Positions 1 through 8,865 of a stretch of DNA of 64,000 nucleotides are shown piece by piece. The notes under the pieces were generated by a model. That model had not been told where the DNA came from and made no database searches. It saw nothing but the letters and a program-made list of their open reading frames with translations. Position numbers and translations under genes: made by a program. The stretch comes from Pelomonas sp. Root1237. Its GTDB lineage: Bacteria; Pseudomonadota; Gammaproteobacteria; Burkholderiales; Burkholderiaceae_C. The DNA lies in the NCBI RefSeq assembly GCF_001425055.1, contig NZ_LMDK01000021.1, positions 62,001-126,000 of the forward strand, written 5' to 3'. Numbering within the stretch: the first letter of the stretch is position 1; every line of letters begins with the position of its first letter.

Positions 1-383
1 CTGACGCGCAGGTCGATCCTCACGCCAGGGTGTGCAGCCAGGAAGCTGCGCACCAGCGGCAGCAGCTTGAGCCGGCCGAAGCTGACCGACGTCGCGACGC
101 GCAGCCAACCCTGCAACCGGTGCTCGCCCGCGCGCAACTCGCTCTCGGCCTCGGCGATCTCGGCCACCAGCCGCCGCGCCTGCTCCACATAGCGCTCACC
201 CGCCTCGGTGAGCTTCAGCGCCCGCGTGCTGCGGGCCAGCAGCTGCGCGCCCAGTGCCTTCTCCAGCGCCGCCACCTGCTTGCTGACGGCGCTCTGCGTG
301 CTGCCCAGTTCGCGTGCCGCCGCCGAGAAGCTGCCCAGCTCGACGACCCGCACCAGGGTCTGCATTGACTGCAATCGGTCCAT
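1..383 (-). CDS. LysR-family transcriptional regulator (partial, C-terminus outside window)
   Basis: About 127 N-terminal residues are visible, starting at an ATG at 383 (MDRLQSMQTLVRVVELGSFS). The winged helix-turn-helix is typical of LysR proteins: FSAAARELGSTQSAVSKQVAALE followed by LLARSTRALKLTEAG, then the start of the effector-binding domain. The gene runs off the left edge, so its length is unknown. It is divergent from the SDR gene at 493 across a 109-bp gap, the usual layout for a LysR regulator and its target; that it controls this SDR is an inference. Confidence 0.9.
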   Translation of the reverse strand, partial: MDRLQSMQTLVRVVELGSFSAAARELGSTQSAVSKQVAALEKALGAQLLARSTRALKLTEAGERYVEQARRLVAEIAEAESELRAGEHRLQGWLRVATSVSFGRLKLLPLVRSFLAAHPGVRIDLRV

Positions 384-492
384 GCCTGCTTGTTTCAGTC
401 TTGATTGGAATAAATCTTAGGCAAACCGGCCGGCTTCTGCATTGAGGAGGCAGCAATCACAGTGAGTTCACTCAACCACTGGAGTCATTTCC

Positions 493-1248
493 ATGACCTC
501 GTCTCGCATCGTCCTCATCACCGGCGCCCTGACCGGCATTGGCCGCGCCACCGCCCTCGCCTTTGCCAAGGAAGGCTCAGTCGTCGTCGTCAGCGGTCGC
601 CGCGAACCCGAAGGCCAGGCTCTGGCCGCCGAACTGAAAACGCAAGGCGCCGCAGACGCCACCTTCATCCGCGCCGACGTGCGCCACGAGGCCGAGGTGC
701 GCTCGCTCGTCGAGCAGACGGTCGAGCGCTTCGGCCGCCTGGACGTGGCCGTCAACAACGCCGGCACCGAGGGCAGCAACGGCCCGATCGCCGAGCAGAG
801 CACCGAGAACTACGACGCCATCTTCGACACCAATGTGCGCGGCATGCTGTTCTCGCTGAAGCACGAGATGCGCGCCATGCTGGCCCAGGGCAGCGGCGCC
901 ATCGTCAACCTGTCGTCGGTGGCCGGGCTGATCGGCTTTGCGGGCGCGTCGGTCTATGTGGCCAGCAAGCATGCGGTCGAAGGCCTGACCAAGAGCGCCG
1001 CGCTCGAAGGCGCCGCCGCCGGCGTGCGCGTCAACGCCGTCGCGCCGGGACCTGTCCAGACCGACATGATGGAACGCTTCCTCGGCCGCAGCGAAGACGC
1101 CAAGGCCGGCCTGCTCGCCGCCATCCCGGCCAAGCGCGCCGGCACGGTGGACGAGATCGCGCAGACCATCGTCTTCCTGGCAAGCGACAAGGCGCGCTAT
1201 CTGACGGGGCAGTCGCTGGCGGTGGATGGGGGGTTCACGGCGCAGTAG
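493..1248 (+). CDS. SDR-family NAD(P)-dependent oxidoreductase
   Basis: 251 residues, the normal length for a classical short-chain dehydrogenase/reductase. The nucleotide-binding motif TGALTGIG is at residues 10-17, NNAG follows beta-4, and the catalytic Ser-Tyr-Lys set is intact (NLSSVAG, then YVASK). The C-terminus has the usual TGQSLAVDGG signature. The protein is cytoplasmic. The substrate cannot be read from the sequence. It is divergent from a LysR gene, so inducible expression is likely. Confidence 0.93.
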   Translation: MTSSRIVLITGALTGIGRATALAFAKEGSVVVVSGRREPEGQALAAELKTQGAADATFIRADVRHEAEVRSLVEQTVERFGRLDVAVNNAGTEGSNGPIAEQSTENYDAIFDTNVRGMLFSLKHEMRAMLAQGSGAIVNLSSVAGLIGFAGASVYVASKHAVEGLTKSAALEGAAAGVRVNAVAPGPVQTDMMERFLGRSEDAKAGLLAAIPAKRAGTVDEIAQTIVFLASDKARYLTGQSLAVDGGFTAQ

Positions 1249-1297
1249 GCGCCGCGACCGTGCGGCGCGGGTGTTAGCCTGTGCCGCACGGTGTGTC

Positions 1298-1462
1298 TCA
1301 GGCGCAACGGCAGACGGGTTGGCACGCGCAGTTCGGTCCGCAGGCGCAGCCGGCAGTGGCTGCCGCGGCGGCCAGTTGGGTCGCAAGCGACTGGCAACCG
1401 CAGGTGCAGGAGGCGCCGGGGCAGTTGGCGCAATTGCAGGCGGGGGTGGTGGTGTTTTGCAT
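1298..1462 (-). CDS. Small Cys-rich metallothionein-like protein
   Basis: A 54-residue protein with 12 cysteines, starting MQNTTTPACNCANC. The cysteines form two clusters of CxC and CxxC motifs (residues 9-23: CNC, CANC, CTCGC; residues 39-53: CAC, CAC, CRC) separated by an Ala-rich linker with no cysteine. There are no His or aromatic residues. This is metallothionein-type composition, suggesting soft-metal (Zn, Cu, Cd) binding in the cytosol; no known bacterial family was matched by eye. A GGAG-like ribosome site lies 7 bases before the ATG. It is divergent from an AraC regulator with a 122-bp shared promoter region. Function is inferred from composition only. Confidence 0.72.
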   Translation of the reverse strand: MQNTTTPACNCANCPGASCTCGCQSLATQLAAAAATAGCACGPNCACQPVCRCA

Positions 1463-1584
1463 GGATAGCTCCGTGAAGTGACAAAGATGCGGACCGGTTT
1501 GTCCGTGAAAAGAATTCTGTTCATTGCGGGCCCTGCCGGCTTGAACAAAACGGCTGATCTGCGCTGGCGCAGCGGGAGGCGTTG

Positions 1585-2352
1585 ATGCCGTCGGCCAAGC
1601 CCATCGTCGGCATCGGCCGTGTGCTGCTGTGGAGCGGCGGCAGCCTGTGGATAGGCCGTGCCACGGGCCACGCGCAGGCCCATGCCCATCACGCCATCCA
1701 GGTCTCGATGGCGCTCACGGGGCGGCTGCGCCTGTGCGGCGCCGAAACGCCGTGGCGGGACCACGCCGTCGCCATGGTTCACCCCCACCAGCGCCACCAG
1801 TTCGATGGCGGCGGCGAGACGGTGGCACAGATCTTTGTGGAACCAGAGACCACGCAAGGCCGCGCCCTGCTGCAGCTGCACGACGCAGCGCCCATCGTCG
1901 ACCTGCCCAGCGAGACGATTCAGCCCCTGCTCGCTGCCTTGCGCGACGGCTTCGCCAGCGAAGCGCCGGACGAGGCCCTCATCGCCATCAGCCACCGCCT
2001 CGTCGACACGCTGTGCGGCCAGGCACTGCCTGCATTCAGCGTGGACCCGCGCATCAGCCGCGCCATCGAATTCATGCGCGAGCGCCTGAGCGAGCCGGTG
2101 ACGCTCGCTCAGGCCGCCGCCGCGGCGCATCTGTCACCCAGCCGCTTCCGCCACCTGTTTGTCGCGCAGACCGGCATGTCGCTGCGGGCCTATCTGCTCT
2201 GGGCCCGCGTCGAAGCCGCCGTTGGTGCGGCCATGGGTGGGGTGTCGTGGACGGAAGCAGCGCAGGCCTGGGGATTTGCGGATTCGGCCCATCTCAGCCG
2301 GACGTGTCGGCGCATGTTCGGCATCGCGCCGACGATGTTGGTCAGGCCTTAG
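1585..2352 (+). CDS. AraC-family transcriptional regulator
   Basis: 255 residues. The N-terminal half is a cupin-like sensor domain with several His residues (HAHHAIQVSMALTG, then VHPHQRHQFDGGG). The C-terminal third is the double helix-turn-helix AraC domain (ISRAIEFMRERLSEPVTLAQ, LSPSRFRHLFVAQTGMS, AWGFADSAHLSRTCRRMFG). The ATG at 1585 is preferred over an in-frame TTG three bases upstream because GGGAGG sits about 7 bases before it. It faces away from the metallothionein-like gene. Whether it senses a metal or an organic ligand is unknown. Confidence 0.9.
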   Translation: MPSAKPIVGIGRVLLWSGGSLWIGRATGHAQAHAHHAIQVSMALTGRLRLCGAETPWRDHAVAMVHPHQRHQFDGGGETVAQIFVEPETTQGRALLQLHDAAPIVDLPSETIQPLLAALRDGFASEAPDEALIAISHRLVDTLCGQALPAFSVDPRISRAIEFMRERLSEPVTLAQAAAAAHLSPSRFRHLFVAQTGMSLRAYLLWARVEAAVGAAMGGVSWTEAAQAWGFADSAHLSRTCRRMFGIAPTMLVRP

Positions 2353-2379
2353 TGGGCGGAACGTTGCGATGGTTACGCG

Positions 2380-2805
2380 TCAGTCCTCTCCGAGGAAGGC
2401 AAGCACCAGCGCATTCTCTTCACCACGAAGGAGAACCACTTCGGAAAATGTCCAGTCCCGAATCGGAAAGGTGATGACTGCCGCGTCGACCACAGCCAGT
2501 TGTTCGAAGACGCATCGTGCAACTTGATTAGCTTCGTCCGAATCAAATCCCGGCCAACGGAAAACGATGTCGCGCTCAAGTCGGTCAACCAGCTCTCGCA
2601 GCCCCTCATCCCTGCTATGGAACTGAACAGGGTTACGTCCCTCCGGCGGACGAAGTTGGTGCGCATAGGCTAGCGCCCACGCCTCCAGCAATCGGTCCAC
2701 TCTGTCGACTGCAAGCTCCTTAGGCGCACGCGTCACCAGGAACTCGGCTGGATTTGGGCCGTGCTCGATGATGTGATTGATCGCTGAATAGAGCTCCGTG
2801 TGCAC
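2380..2805 (-). CDS. Hypothetical protein at the end of the Liv-type operon
   Basis: 141 residues from a GTG at 2805 (VHTELYSAINHIIEHG). The GTG lies immediately after the stop codon of the LivF-type gene, so translation is probably coupled. No domain is recognised and there is no signal peptide or membrane segment; the protein is acidic, with several Trp residues and helix-forming stretches. The DNA looks visibly less GC-rich than the transporter genes, which may mean later acquisition. An extended in-frame reading upstream overlaps the LivF gene and was rejected. Confidence 0.6.
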   Translation of the reverse strand: MHTELYSAINHIIEHGPNPAEFLVTRAPKELAVDRVDRLLEAWALAYAHQLRPPEGRNPVQFHSRDEGLRELVDRLERDIVFRWPGFDSDEANQVARCVFEQLAVVDAAVITFPIRDWTFSEVVLLRGEENALVLAFLGED

Positions 2806-2806
2806 C

Positions 2807-3538
2807 TCAGTCCTTGCGCCCCGCGCCCAGATACGTCTCAATGACCCTCGGATCAGCCGCCAGCTGATCCGCCGGTCCACTGAGCCCGAACTCCCCCGTC
2901 TCCAGCACATGCCCGTGATCGGCCACTCGCAGCGCCGCACGCGCGTTCTGTTCGACGAGCAGGATGCTGACGCCACTGGCGCGCAGGTCGTCGACGATGG
3001 TGAAGATCTCGCGCACGATGAGCGGCGCCAGGCCCAGGCTGGGTTCGTCCAGCATCAACAGTTTGGGCTGGCCCATCAGCGCGCGGCCCAGGGCCAGCAT
3101 CTGGCGTTCGCCGCCGGACAAGGTGCCAGCCGCTTGCGCGCGGCGCTCCTTCAGGCGCGGGAAGCGCGTGTAGACGCTGTCCATGCCGTCGCGCCAGCGC
3201 TTGTCGCCGAGCTTCTTGGGCCGCCAGCCGCCTAGCAGCAGGTTGTCCTCGACGGTCATGGTGCCGAACAGCTCGCGCTTCTCGGGCACCAGGGCCAGAC
3301 CGGCGAGCACGCGCTCTTCCAGCGTCAGCTTGGCGATGTCTTCGCCCGCAAAGCGCAGCCTGCTGCTGCGCGACGGGATCAGGCCCATCAGCGCGCCCAG
3401 CAGCGTGGACTTGCCGGCGCCGTTGGGGCCGATGACGGTGACGACGCTCTTCTCCGCCGCGGTGAAGCTCAGGCCATGCAACACCTCGGCACGCCCATAG
3501 CCGGCGTGCAGGTCGACGACCTCCAGCAAGGCGCTCAT
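2807..3538 (-). CDS. Liv-type ABC transporter ATP-binding protein (LivF-like)
   Basis: 243 residues with all ABC ATPase motifs: Walker A GPNGAGKST, signature LSGGERQ, Walker B LLMLDEP, and the H-loop region replaced by the LLVEQNARAAL typical of LivF. It would energise import through the LivH and LivM channels encoded upstream. Its ATG overlaps the stop codon of the upstream fused gene by 4 bases (ATGA), so the two are translationally coupled. Branched-chain amino acids are the usual substrate of the family; urea or aromatic acids are alternatives. Confidence 0.93.
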   Translation of the reverse strand: MSALLEVVDLHAGYGRAEVLHGLSFTAAEKSVVTVIGPNGAGKSTLLGALMGLIPSRSSRLRFAGEDIAKLTLEERVLAGLALVPEKRELFGTMTVEDNLLLGGWRPKKLGDKRWRDGMDSVYTRFPRLKERRAQAAGTLSGGERQMLALGRALMGQPKLLMLDEPSLGLAPLIVREIFTIVDDLRASGVSILLVEQNARAALRVADHGHVLETGEFGLSGPADQLAADPRVIETYLGAGRKD

Positions 3539-5310
3539 TCGTCCGCTCCCAGGTAGGCCGCACGCACCGCCGGGCTGGCCTGCACTTCAGCTGGCGTGCC
3601 CTCCATCAGCCAGCGACCGAACTCCATGACGACGATGCGGTCGGTCAGCCTCATGACGAAGTCCATGTCGTGCTCCACGAGCAGCAGCGACAGGCCCTCG
3701 CCCTTCAGCTGCCGCAGCACTTCGGCGAGCGCTTCCTTCTCCTTGTGGCGCAGGCCGGCGGCGGGTTCGTCCAGCAGCAGCAGCGACGGGTCGCTGGCCA
3801 GCGCGCGGGCGATCTCGACGAGGCGCTGCGGCCCCAGCGCCAAGTTGCCGGCCAGCTCATGGGCTTGGTCGCCCAAGCCGATGCGGCGCAGCTGGCGCAT
3901 GGCCTCGGCGCGGGCCTGAGCCTCTTCGGCCGCATTCAGGCCCAGCATCGCGCGCAGGGTGCCACTCTTGGTGCGCAGATAGGTGCCCAGCGCGACGTTC
4001 TCCAGCACCGTCATGTCGGGCACCAGCTTCACATGCTGGAAGGTGCGGCTCAAGCCGGCGCGGGCGATGTCGCGGCTCTCGCGGCCGTCCATGCGTTGAC
4101 CGAGCAGCTCGACCTCGCCGCTGGTGAGCGGCAGCACGCCTGAGACGAGGTTGAAGGTCGTGCTCTTGCCGGCGCCATTGGGGCCGATGAGGCCGACGAT
4201 GTCGCCGGCGCGGATCGCAAAGCTGATGTCGTTGACGGCGACCAGGCCACCGAACTGCTTGCGGATCTTGCGCACGTCCAGCAGGGCCGCGCCGCGCTCG
4301 GGGTGGCTGCGTGCACTCAAGGCCGGCACCGATTCGTCCACCGCCTTCGCACGGCCCGCCGGCAGCCAGCGTGCAATCAGCGGCCACAGGCCATCCGGCG
4401 CAAAGCGCAGCACCAGCACCAACACGACGCCGAAGACGATGATCTCGTAATTGCCCGAGCCGCCGAACACCAGCGGCAGCACGACCTTGAGCTGGTCCTC
4501 CGCCAGTTTCACCAGCGCCGCCCCCGTGAAGGCGCCGCCGACCGTGCCGATGCCACCGAGCACGGCCATGAAGAGGTATTCGATGCCGAACTTGATGCCG
4601 AAGGGCGAGGGGTTCACGCTGCGCTGCATGTGGGCATACAGCCAGCCCGACACCGAGGCCAGCAGCGCCGCGATGACGAACATGATGAGCTTGTAGCGGA
4701 AGGTCGACGCGCCCATGGCCTCGGGCATCGTCGAGCCGCCGCCGCGGTTGGTGTTGAGCGCTCGCATGATGCGGCCTGGCCGCGAATCCAGCAGCCGCGT
4801 GACGCCCAAAGCGGCGAGCAGGGCCGCCAGCCAGATCAGCAGATAGATGCGGCGCTCGCTCTGGAAGCTGAAGTCACCAAGCGTGATGGCCGGCAGGCCC
4901 AGCAGACCGTCGTATTTGCCGAGAGGCTCGAGGTTTCCGACGAGGAAATAGAGCGCCAGGCACCAGCAGATGGTGGCCAGCGGCAGGTAGTGGCCCGACA
5001 TGCGCAGCGTCAGCGCGCCGATCACCAGGGCCAGCACCAGCGTGATCGCGAGGCCCGCCACCAGCCCCAGCCAGGGCGACATGCCCAGCGCGTTGCAAAG
5101 ATAGCCGGTTGCGTAGGCACCGACACCGGCAAACGCGGCCTGGCCAAACGAGGTCAGGCCGCCCACGCCGGTCAGCAGCACCAGGCCCAGCACGACCAGC
5201 GAAAAGAGGCCGATGTAGTTGAGCTGCGTGATCCAGAAGTCCGGCACCGGGACAAAGGGCAGGACCAGGACAGCGATGGCGGCAGCGATGGCGAGATGCG
5301 TGCGGTTCAT
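3535..5310 (-). CDS. Fused Liv-type permease (LivM-like) and ATP-binding protein (LivG-like)
   Basis: 591 residues, about the sum of a LivM and a LivG. Residues 1 to about 330 are a hydrophobic permease with many membrane segments (MNRTHLAIAAAIAVLVLPFV onwards, and the conserved GGIGTVGGAFTGA loop). After a short linker with SHPERGAAL, residues from about 345 form a complete ABC ATPase: Walker A GPNGAGKST, signature region NLALGPQRLVEIARAL, Walker B LLLLDEPAAGL, and LLLVEHDMDFV. The fused form puts one half-transporter and one ATPase on a single chain in the inner membrane. It begins 4 bases after the LivH-type gene and overlaps LivF by 4 bases. Confidence 0.93.
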   Translation of the reverse strand: MNRTHLAIAAAIAVLVLPFVPVPDFWITQLNYIGLFSLVVLGLVLLTGVGGLTSFGQAAFAGVGAYATGYLCNALGMSPWLGLVAGLAITLVLALVIGALTLRMSGHYLPLATICWCLALYFLVGNLEPLGKYDGLLGLPAITLGDFSFQSERRIYLLIWLAALLAALGVTRLLDSRPGRIMRALNTNRGGGSTMPEAMGASTFRYKLIMFVIAALLASVSGWLYAHMQRSVNPSPFGIKFGIEYLFMAVLGGIGTVGGAFTGAALVKLAEDQLKVVLPLVFGGSGNYEIIVFGVVLVLVLRFAPDGLWPLIARWLPAGRAKAVDESVPALSARSHPERGAALLDVRKIRKQFGGLVAVNDISFAIRAGDIVGLIGPNGAGKSTTFNLVSGVLPLTSGEVELLGQRMDGRESRDIARAGLSRTFQHVKLVPDMTVLENVALGTYLRTKSGTLRAMLGLNAAEEAQARAEAMRQLRRIGLGDQAHELAGNLALGPQRLVEIARALASDPSLLLLDEPAAGLRHKEKEALAEVLRQLKGEGLSLLLVEHDMDFVMRLTDRIVVMEFGRWLMEGTPAEVQASPAVRAAYLGADE

Positions 5311-5314
5311 CGCG

Positions 5315-6352
5315 TCAATGCTCCTCGTGGTGCGGATCCACGAAGGACCGCCAGAGGAGGATGGGCAGGATCACCGTGAAAACGATGACCTCCTTGAAGG
5401 CGCTGGCCCAGAAGGAGCCGAAGCTCTCGATAAGGCCGACGCCGATCGCGCCGGCCAGCGCCATCGGGAAGCTGGCCAAGCCACCGAACACCGCGGCGAC
5501 GAAGCCCTTCAGGCCGATCAGGAAGCCGGTGTCGTAATAGATGGTCGTCGACGGCGAGATCAGCAGGCCCGACAGCGCGCCGATGAAGGCCGCCATCGTG
5601 AAGCTCAGCGAGCCGGCCGCATCGCCCGAGATGCCCATCAGCCGCGCACCGGTGCGGTTGATCGAGGTGGCGCGCAAGGCCTTGCCCATCAGCGTGCGCT
5701 CGAAGAAGAAGAACATCGCCACGAGCAGCGCGATGGAGGCGCCGAAGATGATCAGCGTCTGGCCCGTGAAGCTCAGCGGCCCGACGTCGTAACGCGCTTC
5801 CCAGAAGGCCGGTGTGCGATAGCCCTCGGCACCGAAGAAGACCAGGCCGACGCCGGTCAGCGCGAAGTGCACGCCGACGGACACGATGAGCAGCGTCAGC
5901 ACACTGGCGCCGGACAGCGCGCGGTAGGCCAGGCGGTAGAGCAGCGGGCCCATGGCGGTGACGATGGCCAGCGTCAGCAGCACTTGCATCCACAGCGCGG
6001 GCTGGCGCTGGACGATCGACGGCGTCGCCACAGCAATGGCGACGGGCAGGCCCAGCGGCATGATGAGGCGGGACTTGAAGCGCGCCATCGGCCAGCGTTC
6101 ACGCAGACCCTGAATCACGTCCAGCACCGCGACCGCAATGGCCATCATCAGCAGCAGCCAGACCGTGCCCGGCACCTTGCCCATCTGCAGGGCGGCCAGC
6201 GTCAGCGCGCCGAAGGCGACGAACTCGCCCTGGGGAATGAAGATGACGCGGGTGACCGAGAACACCAGCACCAGGGCAAGGGCGACCAGCGCGTAGATCG
6301 CGCCGTTGGTCAGGCCATCCAGGCCCAGGATCGCGGCAATCGTCAGGTCCAT
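5315..6352 (-). CDS. Liv-type ABC transporter permease (LivH-like)
   Basis: 345 residues, with about eight hydrophobic segments and the LivH hallmarks [19 protein letters not shown] near the start, [13 protein letters not shown], and [19 protein letters not shown] near the end. This is an inner-membrane channel partner for the fused LivM/LivG protein. It is first in the operon LivH, LivMG, LivF, hypothetical. A periplasmic binding protein normally completes the system but none is encoded nearby, so the substrate is undefined. No strong Shine-Dalgarno sequence is visible before the ATG. Confidence 0.92.
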   Translation of the reverse strand: MDLTIAAILGLDGLTNGAIYALVALALVLVFSVTRVIFIPQGEFVAFGALTLAALQMGKVPGTVWLLLMMAIAVAVLDVIQGLRERWPMARFKSRLIMPLGLPVAIAVATPSIVQRQPALWMQVLLTLAIVTAMGPLLYRLAYRALSGASVLTLLIVSVGVHFALTGVGLVFFGAEGYRTPAFWEARYDVGPLSFTGQTLIIFGASIALLVAMFFFFERTLMGKALRATSINRTGARLMGISGDAAGSLSFTMAAFIGALSGLLISPSTTIYYDTGFLIGLKGFVAAVFGGLASFPMALAGAIGVGLIESFGSFWASAFKEVIVFTVILPILLWRSFVDPHHEEH

Positions 6353-6430
6353 CGGGGAGGCGCGCAGGCTAGCAGCAGGAAAGTGCGCGGATCGTAGCGA
6401 CGATTTCCTACTCGACCCTTGCGCGAACCC

Positions 6431-8122
6431 TCACTTGTCCGGCTTGTCAGCTGGCCGGCGCGGCGTCTTCGCCAGCGTCCAGCGCCCCCCACCGGTCAGC
6501 TTCAGCACATGGCGGTGAAAGCCCGCCACGGCGGCGCGGTGGGCGATGCTGATCAGGGTGGTGCCGCGTTCGGCCAGCCGCTGGTACAGCCGCTTCTGGT
6601 TGGCATCATCCAGCGCGCTGGTGGCCTCATCCAGGATGGCCAGGCGCGGCGCATGCACCAGCAGGCGCGCGAATGCCAGGCGCTGCTGCTCGCCGCCGCT
6701 GAGCAGCTTTTCCCAGTCCTCGCTGCGGTCCAGGCCGCTGTCGCCTTCGGCGAGGTGGCGCAGCTGCACCTCGTCCAACACCTTCAGCAGCGCTTCATCG
6801 TCGAGCTTGCTTTGCGTGCTGGGGTAGATGAGCTGGCTGCGCAGCGTGCCCACCTGCAGATAGGGCCGCTGCGGCAGGAAAAAGACATCCTCGCGCGGCG
6901 GGTGCAGTACCTGGCCGCTGCCCTGGGTCCACAGGCCGGCGATGGCGCGCAGCAGCGAGCTCTTGCCACAGCCACTGGCACCGGTGATCAACAGTGAGCC
7001 GCCTTCCGGCACGTGCAGGGAGAGCTTTTCGACCAGCACCCGGTCACTGCCCGGCGCGTGCACGGTGAGGTCCTTGATGTTCAGCTCGCGGCCTTCCTGG
7101 CGGTCGATGCCGGCCTCGGGCAGTGCCGCATCCAGCACTTCGGTCATCACATGCAGGCGGTCGATGCCGGCCACGAAGCGCGAGAGGCTTTCGAAGTTGT
7201 CGATGATGAGGGACACCGCCCCCAGCACCGCCGCAAAGGCGCCGCCGGCCTGCACTGCCTGGCCCACCTCGAGTCGCCCGCCAAGCACGTCGGCGGCCAG
7301 CACGACGCTGGGCACCAGCAGGCTCAGCTGGCTGAAGGCCCGCTGGAAAAGGTTGAGCCCGAACTGCGCGCGGATCAGCTTGCGTGTGTTCAGCAGCGTG
7401 GCGCGCAGGCGCTGCTGCAGCTGGTGGCGCTCCTGGTCTTCGCCGCCATAGAAGGCGATGGACTCGGCGTTCTCGCGCACGCGCATCAGCCGGAAGCGGA
7501 AGTCCGCCTCGCGCTTGAGCTGCCAGTAGTTGAGCCGGATCAGCGGCCGCCCGAACAGGCCGAGAGACAGCAGGGTGCCGGCCACTGCGTAGACGACGAG
7601 AAAGCCCACCAACGAATGCGACAGCGACCACAGCACGGCACTGAAGGCCACCAGTTGCATCAGCGAGCCCAGCAGGATGAGCAGGAAGTGCAGCGACCGG
7701 CTGGTGAAGGTGTTGATGTCGTCGGCGATGCGCTGGTCCGGGTTGTCGATCTCGTCGCCGGCGATGTGAAAGTAACGGCGCTCGCGCAGATAGCCGTCCA
7801 GGAAGCGGTGGGTCAGCCAGCGCCGCCAGTCGTTGGCATAGGCGTCGCGGGCGTAGTAGTAGATGGCAAAGATAGGCACCGCGAAGGCCATGATCCACAG
7901 CATGGCGCGCACCGCGGCCCAGAAGCGCGGCTCGTCGCGCGCCGCCAGTGCCGAGGTCAGCTCGCCGGTCTGGTTGTTCAGCAACACGGCGAACTGCGTC
8001 TCGGCCAGCATCAGCACGATGAGCCCGACCAGAAAGGCCCAGGCCCAGACGCGCCGGTCGCCCACCCAATAGGGTTTGGCCACGGTCATGAAGCGTTTCA
8101 ATGCAGAAACAGGGGCGGCCAT
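6431..8122 (-). CDS. SbmA/BacA/YddA-like ABC transporter, permease-ATPase half-transporter
   Basis: 563 residues. The N-terminal half is the ABC_membrane_2 type found in YddA, BacA and peroxisomal ABCD proteins: several membrane helices, then the DWRRWLTHRFLDGYL and NPDQRIADDI motifs typical of that family. The C-terminal ATPase has Walker A GASGCGKSS, signature LSGGEQQR and Walker B LAILDEATSALD. It should work as a homodimer in the inner membrane, moving peptides or amphipathic compounds; direction and substrate are not evident. It is transcribed in the same direction as the Liv operon, 78 bp upstream of it, but is probably independent. Confidence 0.9.
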   Translation of the reverse strand: MAAPVSALKRFMTVAKPYWVGDRRVWAWAFLVGLIVLMLAETQFAVLLNNQTGELTSALAARDEPRFWAAVRAMLWIMAFAVPIFAIYYYARDAYANDWRRWLTHRFLDGYLRERRYFHIAGDEIDNPDQRIADDINTFTSRSLHFLLILLGSLMQLVAFSAVLWSLSHSLVGFLVVYAVAGTLLSLGLFGRPLIRLNYWQLKREADFRFRLMRVRENAESIAFYGGEDQERHQLQQRLRATLLNTRKLIRAQFGLNLFQRAFSQLSLLVPSVVLAADVLGGRLEVGQAVQAGGAFAAVLGAVSLIIDNFESLSRFVAGIDRLHVMTEVLDAALPEAGIDRQEGRELNIKDLTVHAPGSDRVLVEKLSLHVPEGGSLLITGASGCGKSSLLRAIAGLWTQGSGQVLHPPREDVFFLPQRPYLQVGTLRSQLIYPSTQSKLDDEALLKVLDEVQLRHLAEGDSGLDRSEDWEKLLSGGEQQRLAFARLLVHAPRLAILDEATSALDDANQKRLYQRLAERGTTLISIAHRAAVAGFHRHVLKLTGGGRWTLAKTPRRPADKPDK

Positions 8123-8199
8123 GAGTAAGCGATTGCAGTTGTCTAGACAAGGCTATCGTTACGGCCGGCGGTGGACTGTCGGACGGCATGCCGACGCGG

Positions 8200-8238
8200 C
8201 CAAAGCAAAGGCGCCCTCGCGGGGCGCCTTTGCTTTGG
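8200..8238 (-). terminator. Strong hairpin, probable terminator of the BON gene
   Basis: A perfect 17-bp stem (8200-8216 paired with 8222-8238) with a 5-base loop lies 12 bases after the stop codon of the minus-strand BON lipoprotein gene. The stem ends in CTTTGCTTT rather than a pure T-run, so intrinsic termination is likely but not certain. It also separates that gene from the ABC transporter downstream. Confidence 0.75.
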
Positions 8239-8250
8239 CGAGTTGCAGGG

Positions 8251-8679
8251 TCAGCCGTTGCGGGTGACCACCAGCTGGTTGTTGACCTGCTTCACCCCGT
8301 CGATGGCCGCGGCCAGCGTCGTAGCGCGCTCGCGCGACCTCGGGTCGGGCGCCTGACCGGACAGCGTCACCTGCCCGTCACGGGTGTCGACATTGATCTG
8401 CGTGGCCTTCAGCTGGTCATCCACGGCCAGCGCGGCATTGACCTTGGCCGTGATGTTCATGTCTGAAGAAACGCGGGCTGTCGCATCCGCGGCCTCGCGC
8501 GCCGACATGCGGGCGTCGGCCAGGACTTCGCTGCCTTCGCGCTTGGCATCGGCCACGGCGTTGTCCGCGCGCTGGCCGGCGCTCAGTTCATCGTCGGGCT
8601 GGCGGCTGCAGGCGCCAAGCGCAGCGGCCAGGGCGAGAGTGGCCAGCAGGGGCAGGCGGGCAGTGGTGTGCTGTTTCAT
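8251..8679 (-). CDS. BON-domain lipoprotein (OsmY-like)
   Basis: 142 residues. A lipoprotein signal peptide ends at the lipobox LGAC (Cys near residue 24), followed by a charged, Ala-rich linker. The last 70 residues form one BON domain (MNITAKVNAALAVDDQLKATQ, VTLSGQAPDPRSRERATTLA, GVKQVNNQLVV). BON domains occur in periplasmic or outer-membrane envelope-stress proteins such as OsmY and DolP, and are thought to bind phospholipid. Most homologues have two BON domains; this has one. It is divergent from the AsmA-like gene. Confidence 0.9.
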   Translation of the reverse strand: MKQHTTARLPLLATLALAAALGACSRQPDDELSAGQRADNAVADAKREGSEVLADARMSAREAADATARVSSDMNITAKVNAALAVDDQLKATQINVDTRDGQVTLSGQAPDPRSRERATTLAAAIDGVKQVNNQLVVTRNG

Positions 8680-8865
8680 TGGGGCGTCCTTTCCGGTGCG
8701 AGGCCATCAGGCCGGTTTTCATACTTTGGACGCCTCTGGCCGCACCCGATTTCGGCCCAGGCGCCGATCGCCTGTCGGACCGAACCGACAGGCGCGTGTG
8801 TCAGCCAGCGTCCTACAGGCATGGGGCCCCCCGTCCCACGCCGGTCCCGGCAACCGGCCGCGAGC

